DNA of 64,000 nucleotides from Chrysogorgia sp. JL179-B06 (taxonomy: Eukaryota > Cnidaria > Anthozoa > Scleralcyonacea > Chrysogorgiidae). Numbering within the stretch: position 1 is the first letter of the stretch; each line of letters starts with the position of its first letter. Of the stretch, positions 57,660 to 64,000 are shown one piece after another. The notes under the pieces are model-generated. The model was not told where the DNA came from, searched no databases, and worked only from the letters and a program-made list of their open reading frames with translations. Location: contig JAYKKM010000257.1 of NCBI GenBank assembly GCA_035772405.1, positions 422,001 through 486,000 on the forward strand, read 5' to 3'. The position numbers were made by a program, and so were the translations under genes.

Positions 57660-57830
57660 GTGAATGTGGGAGAGCTTGGAGTAGACAGACGATACATGGA
57701 CGATCGTTAAGCTCGTAGCCTCAGAAAATATGTTTCTGAGTCCGGGACAGGGAACAAACCTGTAACCTTCTTATTGCTGGTGAGAAACTCTAACCATTGA
57801 GCTACCGAGACTCAGATGGAGAGCGAAGGT
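57660..57830 (-). mobile_element. tRNA-derived SINE, copy 2
   Basis: Same box A (CTCGGTAGCTCAATGGTTAG) and box B (CAGGTTTGTTCCCTG) as the 21.7-kb copy. Confidence 0.75.
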
Positions 57831-58929
57831 TACAATGATGTACTGGTTCGATTGATATATGTATTGTGTATGTGGCAGTCACTATATATCAGAATGCTTG
57901 GATGTATATAGGTATATCAGAATGCCCGGATATGAGACGATTCTATTAAGAATCGTCTGTCTACTAGTCCAAGTGCGACTGAATCGTTGTTTTAAATTGT
58001 GTCATAAGTTTATACATGAAGATTTTGTGATGTAAACAGCGAAACGGTATAGATAAGTGTTGTTCTAGTAATTTACGAAACACGAGGAAGAATGAAACAC
58101 GAGGATTAGAGTTTATGTAATTTCTTCCTCCTCCGATATCCAAACATTCGGCTCGGTGCTGATTTCCTTTGTTTTCGATTCATGAATTATTAATGAGTTT
58201 TGAGATGTACTGCAGAAATAGTGTGTAGGAAATCTAACGTTTGTTACTACGAGGAAGAAAACGTGATGTTTTGAAATTTCATCCTGCTGAAGTTCGTAAT
58301 GCCCCCGCGTTTGGGCCGGGATCATGGTTTAAATGACTTGTGTTGCGGGCAGTAACTGCCAGTAACGATGAGGAGGAAGACCCTTCAACTGAATTAAACA
58401 AGATGTGTATATATGAACCATCAAGTAATCTTACATTGTTTGGCATTCCTTGAAACTATTACATCGGAATAAATTACCTTGTCGACTAAGCTAACTATGT
58501 CATAAAAAATTCATTTATCTACCTAAAACGATAAGTTGAATGTTTCTACATGAAGGTTTTGTCCTGACAAAAGTGAGATGGGAAGAAAACGGTCAAAAAA
58601 TGTCAAAATAAAGTTAACGGAAATGATTCGACGCAGAGGATGCCGCGATCACGATTCAAATGTTTTTCGGAAACCAACACGTTTATTATGCAGGTGAACG
58701 CCGGGAATACTCCAACAGGCTAGAAGGTTCCGAGGGCCTACGATATAAGGACGTTATCCGAGAAGATACGAAAGTCTAGTCTTGCCATTTGTTGGTTATT
58801 ATTTCAAAAGCAGCAGTTTCTCCTCAATTATTTTTTTAAGACCCTGAGTGCAGGTGGTTGTTTTCCTTGATCATTGCTCAAACGGATTAGCGGTTTTATT
58901 ATCATTATTATAACTATTATTATGTGTTA

Positions 58930-59060
58930 AATATATACTGCTGTAGTGAATGTGGGAGAGCTTGGAGTCAGACAGACGATATATGGGCGATCGTCAAGCT
59001 CGTATCGGCGTATCCTCAGAAAAATGATTAAATGGTGTGGCGGTCTGAGATTGTCACCGT
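58930..59060 (-). mobile_element. SINE body fragment
   Basis: GTGAATGTGGGAGAGCTTGG, then GACGATATATGGGCGATCGT and CCTCAGAAAAATGAT; mirrored at 62,160-62,270. Confidence 0.65.
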
Positions 59061-60164
59061 GCTGATCAGGTTGTATAGAATGTAAATGAGCAGTTCAAGC
59101 AAACCGTTTGCCTTGAAACGATTGCGGATTCATGATATTTTCAGTTTGTGGATAATTTCCCAGGAAGAAATCTAGAAATTAGTTGAATCTGAAATCATAT
59201 GTTGTTGAAACATTGGCATGACGTTTAATCTTGGCCCAAGTCGCTTTGGTTCAAACCTTTTGCCAAATTTCAATTGCGCCTTATCGAAAAGAATGAGCAT
59301 AAGGAGACCAGTGCGCATGTCCAGGATAATCTCAGCACGGTACAATCTCAGACCGCCATACCGGACAGGAATGGCGAACCTGTAACCTTCTGATTGCTAA
59401 CTACCGATTGAAGTGTTATTATATCGTGTTAATAGGGAATTAAGCTTGTTAATGGGGAATTAAAATTAGCAAATCTGCCCACAAAATAGCGATACGAACG
59501 TGGTGCGTAGGAATGTTAAAATGCGAAGGTTGGTGTGTCGCATCGCGTCTTCCTTGTCTATAGGAGGTATATCATGTTTTGCGCGAAGGCCCTTCGTCAC
59601 TTTCACTGCAAACGTTTGTAATCTGCAAATGATATATATCATATATATCATGTTTTGATATATATCATGTTTTGCGCGAAGGCCCTTCGTCACTTTCACT
59701 GCAAACGTTTGTAATCTGCAAACGATTTCGGTAGTTTTTAATCGTTACAGACACAGAGTTTGAACCCACGTGTTTATTATCCGGTATCCCGCACGTGTTG
59801 TTATTGATATCCAGAACGTTTTATCAATAATTGGTGTCTCACTCTTAAGCCAGCCAATCTTTACGACCATAATTAGAATCTTAAAGCGACACTCCACCCA
59901 CAAAACAAGTGTTGAAGAAATTTAAAAATTGTTTTAAAATGTGTTTTTTTTTATAACAAAGTGTTAGAGAAATTTGGCTTTGTTTATCATATTGGAAGGA
60001 TATCATATTTTTCAGTGATACAAAAATAACATGCAGAGTTCTTCACAGGCTGCCTTTGTCGTCTTGATTGTTGTAACTGTATATTTTCAAGGAAGACCGA
60101 GTTTCTCGAGTTGCTCTGGCTTACCCCAAGGTGATAAGATCCATTTCGCATCAAAATTTATATA

Positions 60165-60357
<193 letters not shown>

Positions 60358-60445
60358 GTGTAGGTTTTGGTCTACGAAATGCAAAGAGTGCTCAACAACA
60401 TATAGTTAGAGCAAATAATAGATTTTCGCTTGCCTCAAAACTGGT

Positions 60446-60486
60446 CTGCTACAACTTGTTTCATCTGTAAAAGAATCTTCAGGCAG
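60446..60486 (-). ncRNA. Hammerhead ribozyme-like motif (subfamily 3, pair 1, minus)
   Basis: Minus-strand core CUGAAGA (60,476-60,482) and GAAA; stem I CUGC/GCAG, stem II UCU/AGA, stem III ACA/UGU. Followed outward by a diverged hairpin box. Confidence 0.7.
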
Positions 60487-60489
60487 TGA

Positions 60490-60530
60490 CTGCCTGAAGA
60501 TTCTTTTACAGATGAAACAAGTTGTAGCAG
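60490..60530 (+). ncRNA. Hammerhead ribozyme-like motif (subfamily 3, pair 1, plus)
   Basis: Stem I 60,490-60,493 with 60,527-60,530 (CUGC/GCAG); core 60,494-60,500; stem II 60,502-60,504 with 60,510-60,512; GAAA 60,514-60,517; stem III 60,517-60,519 with 60,523-60,525; cleavage expected after A60,526. Confidence 0.7.
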
Positions 60531-60549
60531 ACCAGTTTTGAGGTAAGCG

Positions 60550-60550
<1 letters not shown>

Positions 60551-60606
<56 letters not shown>

Positions 60607-60620
60607 TATATTATATATAT
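60551..60620. repeat. (TA)n tract at palindrome centre
   Basis: The axis of the large inverted repeat (about 60,600) falls in or next to this tract. Confidence 0.9.
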
Positions 60621-60653
60621 TTAGTATTTATCGCATACCTCATCCAAACTGGT

Positions 60654-60694
60654 CTGCTACAACTTGTTTCATCTGTAAAAGAATCTTCAGGCAG
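60654..60694 (-). ncRNA. Hammerhead ribozyme-like motif (subfamily 3, pair 2, minus)
   Basis: Same core and stems as 60,446-60,486; core complement at 60,684-60,690. Confidence 0.7.
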
Positions 60695-60697
60695 TCA

Positions 60698-60738
60698 CTG
60701 CCTGAAGATTCTTTTACAGATGAAACAAGTTGTAGCAG
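60698..60738 (+). ncRNA. Hammerhead ribozyme-like motif (subfamily 3, pair 2, plus)
   Basis: Stem I 60,698-60,701 with 60,735-60,738; core CUGAAGA at 60,702-60,708; same stems as pair 1. Confidence 0.7.
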
Positions 60739-60825
60739 ACCAGTTTTGAGGCAAGCGAAAATCTATGATTTGCTCTAACTATATGTTGTTGAGCACTCTT
60801 TGCATTTCGTAGACCAAAACCTACA

Positions 60826-61018
<193 letters not shown>

Positions 61019-63386
61019 TATCAATATATATATCAATATATAAATTTTGATGCGAAATGGATCTTATCACCTTGGGGTAAGCCAGAGCAACTCGAGAAAC
61101 TCGGTCTTCCCTTGAAAATATACAGTTACAACAATCAAGACGACAAAGGCAGCCTGTGAAGAACTCTTGCATGTTATTTTTGTATCACTGAAAAATATGA
61201 TATCCTTCCAATATGATAAACAAAGCCAAATTTCTCTAACACTTTGTTATAAAAAAAACACATTTTAAAACAATTTTTAAATTTCTTCAACACTTGTTTT
61301 GTGGGTGGAGTGTCGCTTTAAGATTCTAATTATGGTCGTAAAGATTGGCTGGCTTAAGAGTGAGACACCAATTATTGATAAAACGTTCTGGATATCAATA
61401 ACAACACGTGCGGGATACCGGATAATAAACACGTGGGTTCAAACTCTGTGTCTGTAACGATTAAAAACTACCGAAATCGTTTGCAGATTACAAACGTTTG
61501 CAGTGAAAGTGACGAAGGGCCTTCGCGCAAAACATGATATATATCAAAACATGATATATATGATATATATCATTTGCAGATTACAAACGTTTGCAGTGAA
61601 AGTGACGAAGGGCCTTCGCGCAAAACATGATATACCTCCTATAGACAAGGAAGACGCGATGCGACACACCAACCTTCGCATTTTAACATTCCTACGCACC
61701 ACGTTCGTATCGCTATTTTGTGGGCAGATTTGCTAATTTTAATTCCCCATTAACAAGCTTAATTCCCTATTAACACGATATAATAACACTTCAATCGGTA
61801 GTTAGCAATCAGAAGGTTACAGGTTCGCCATTCCTGTCCGGTATGGCGGTCTGAGATTGTACCGTGCTGAGATTATCCTGGACATGCGCACTGGTCTCCT
61901 TATGCTCATTCTTTTCGATAAGGCGCATTGAAATTTTGCAAAAGGTTTGAACCAAAGCGACTTGGGCCAAGATTAAACGTCATGCCAATGTTTCAACAAC
62001 ATATGATTTCAGATTCAACTAATTTCTAGATTTCTTCCTGGGAAATTATCCACAAACTGAAAATATCATGAATCCGCAATCGTTTCAAGGCAAACGGTTT
62101 GCTTTGAACTGCTCATTTACATTCTATACAACCTGATCAGCACGGTGACAATCTCAGACCGCCACACCATTTAATCATTTTTCTGAGGATACGCCGATAC
62201 CGAGCTTGACGATCGCCCATATATCGTCTGTCTGACTCCAAGCTCTCCCACATTCACTACAGCATTATATATTTAACACATAATAATAGTTATAATAATG
62301 ATAATAAAACCGCTAATCCGTTTGAGCAATGATCAAGGAAAACAACCACCTGCACTCAGGGTCTTAAAAATAATTGAGGAGAAACTGCTGCTTTTGAAAT
62401 AATAACCAACAAATGGCAAGACTAGACTTTCGTATCTTCTCGGATAACGTCCTTATATCGTAGGCCCTCGGAACCTTCTAGCCTGTTGGAGTATTCCCGG
62501 CGTTCACCTGCATAATAAACGTGTTGGTTTCCGAAAAACATTTGAATCGTGATCGCGGCATCCTCTGCGTCGAATCATTTCCGTTAACTTTATTTTGACA
62601 TTTTTTGACCGTTTTCTTCCCATCTCACTTTTGTCAGGACAAAACCTTCATGTAGAAACATTCAACTTATCGTTTTAGGTAGATAAATGAATTTTTTATG
62701 ACATAGTTAGCTTAGTCGACAAGGTAATTTATTCCGATGTAATAGTTTCAAGGAATGCCAAACATGTAAGATTACTTGATGGTTCATATATACACATCTT
62801 GTTTAATTCAGTTGAAGGGTCTTCCTCCTCATCGTTACTGGCAGTTACTGCCCGCAACACACGTCATTTAAACCATGATCCCGGCCCAAACGCGGGGGCA
62901 TTACGAACTTCAGCAGGATGAAATTTCAAAACATCACGTTTTCTTCCTCGTAGTAACAAACGTTAGATTTCCTACACACTATTTCTGCAGTACATCTCAA
63001 AACTCATTAATAATTCATGAATCGAAAACAAAGGAAATCAGCACCGAGCCGAATGTTTGGATATCGGAGGAGGAAGAAATTACATAAACTCTAATCCTCG
63101 TGTTTCATTCTTCCTCGTGTTTCGTAAATTACTAGAACAACACTTATCTATACCGTTTCGCTGTTTACATCACAAAATCTTCATGTATATACTTATGACA
63201 CAATTTAAAACAACGATTCAGTCGCACTTTGACTAGTAGACAGACGATTCTTAATAGAATCGTCTCATATCCGGGCATTCTGATATACCTATATACATCC
63301 AAGCATTCTGATATATAGTGACTGCCACATACACAATACATATATCAATCGAACCAGTACATCATTGTAACCTTCGCTCTCCATCT

Positions 63387-63560
63387 GAGTCTCGGTAGCT
63401 CAATGGTTAGATTTTCTCACCAGCAATAAGAAGGTTACAGGTTTGTTCCCTGTCCCGGACTCAGAAACATATTTTCTGAGGCTACGAGCTTAACGATCGT
63501 CCATGTATCGTCTGTCTACTCCAAGCTCTCCCACATTCACTACATCAGTTTATATTAACA
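63387..63560 (+). mobile_element. tRNA-derived SINE, copy 3
   Basis: Plus-strand version of the 57.7-kb copy; starts GAGTCTCGGTAGCTCAATGG. The body ends CACATTCACTACATCAG then TTATATTAACACAAA. Confidence 0.75.
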
Positions 63561-64000
63561 CAAAGGTGAAAAGGATGGCAACGATAGAAATGGCGAAGAC
63601 CGAATGAGAAACGATCGCCCATCAGCCCATGTATCGTCTGCATGTGGTAGCCGATTCTCGGTTTGGGCAGCGTTTCGGTATTATTTTTCGGGACGACAAA
63701 TTGCAATTATTGCGTAATCCCGATAGGCTTCGCGAAATAACGTACGGTTAATTTTGCTCGAGTGTTCCCTCGGAATATAGTACACTATTTGCGATAAGAT
63801 TCATAAGGATTGTGGCTGGCCGAGTATCTTTATAAACACGTTCTTCGCTGAATATAGTACAATTGTAATAAGATTTATAAGGATTGTGGCTGGCAAGTTA
63901 CCAAGTATCTTTATAAACACGTTCTTCGCTGAATATAGTACATTTGTAATAAGATTCATAAGGATTGTGGCTGGCCAAGTATCTTTATAAACACGTTCTT

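Overview
The window looks like repeat-dense eukaryotic, probably cnidarian (anthozoan-like), nuclear DNA. The evidence is very AT-rich sequence with long (TA)n tracts, Penelope-like, L2/CR1-like, hAT-like, piggyBac-like, Harbinger-like and Tc1-like remnants, tRNA-derived SINEs, and almost no host coding sequence. The host assignment is inference from repeat content; no ribosomal or conserved host gene is present to confirm it.

Layout. 1-2,096: family-B DNA polymerase of a virus-like/Maverick-type element, cut by the left edge and broken by one frame shift. 3.45-4.22 kb: Harbinger-like non-autonomous element with a broken MADF-domain fragment. 7.69-10.57 kb: hAT-like element (8-bp target duplication) built largely of tandem arrays, followed to 14.5 kb by Tc1-like transposase debris and a second, inverted half-element. 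15-24.3 kb: mosaic of LINE, Penelope, SINE and MITE fragments that is repeated at 53-60 kb. 30.15-35.69 kb: Tc1-like element interrupted by a second hAT-like array-rich element. 40.42-40.91 kb: the one plausible host coding exon, a secreted cysteine-rich glycoprotein. 43-44.3 kb: (TA)n tracts around a palindrome. 46.3-50.0 kb: a LINE with one uninterrupted 1,184-residue ORF. 57.2-64.0 kb: the left arm and most of the right arm of a very large palindrome centred near 60,600 and running off the right edge.

Most unusual content. Seven hammerhead-ribozyme-like motifs (two head-to-head pairs near 60.6 kb, one pair at 44.0 kb, single copies at 19.4 and 54.9 kb; the last has a disrupted stem I) plus a decayed pair at 46.1 kb can be folded by eye. 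Their cores are conserved while all three stems change with compensation between subfamilies. They lie downstream of Penelope GIY-YIG fragments or inside (TA)n tracts, and several are followed by a conserved short hairpin. A second theme is an hAT-like family whose terminal inverted repeats are conserved while its subterminal satellites have been replaced by unrelated sequence at about the same 116-bp period.

The genes do not form a pathway: nearly everything here is mobile-element sequence in various states of decay. The LINE at 46.3 kb is the only element that looks coding-intact. All alignments, identities and foldings were done by eye.
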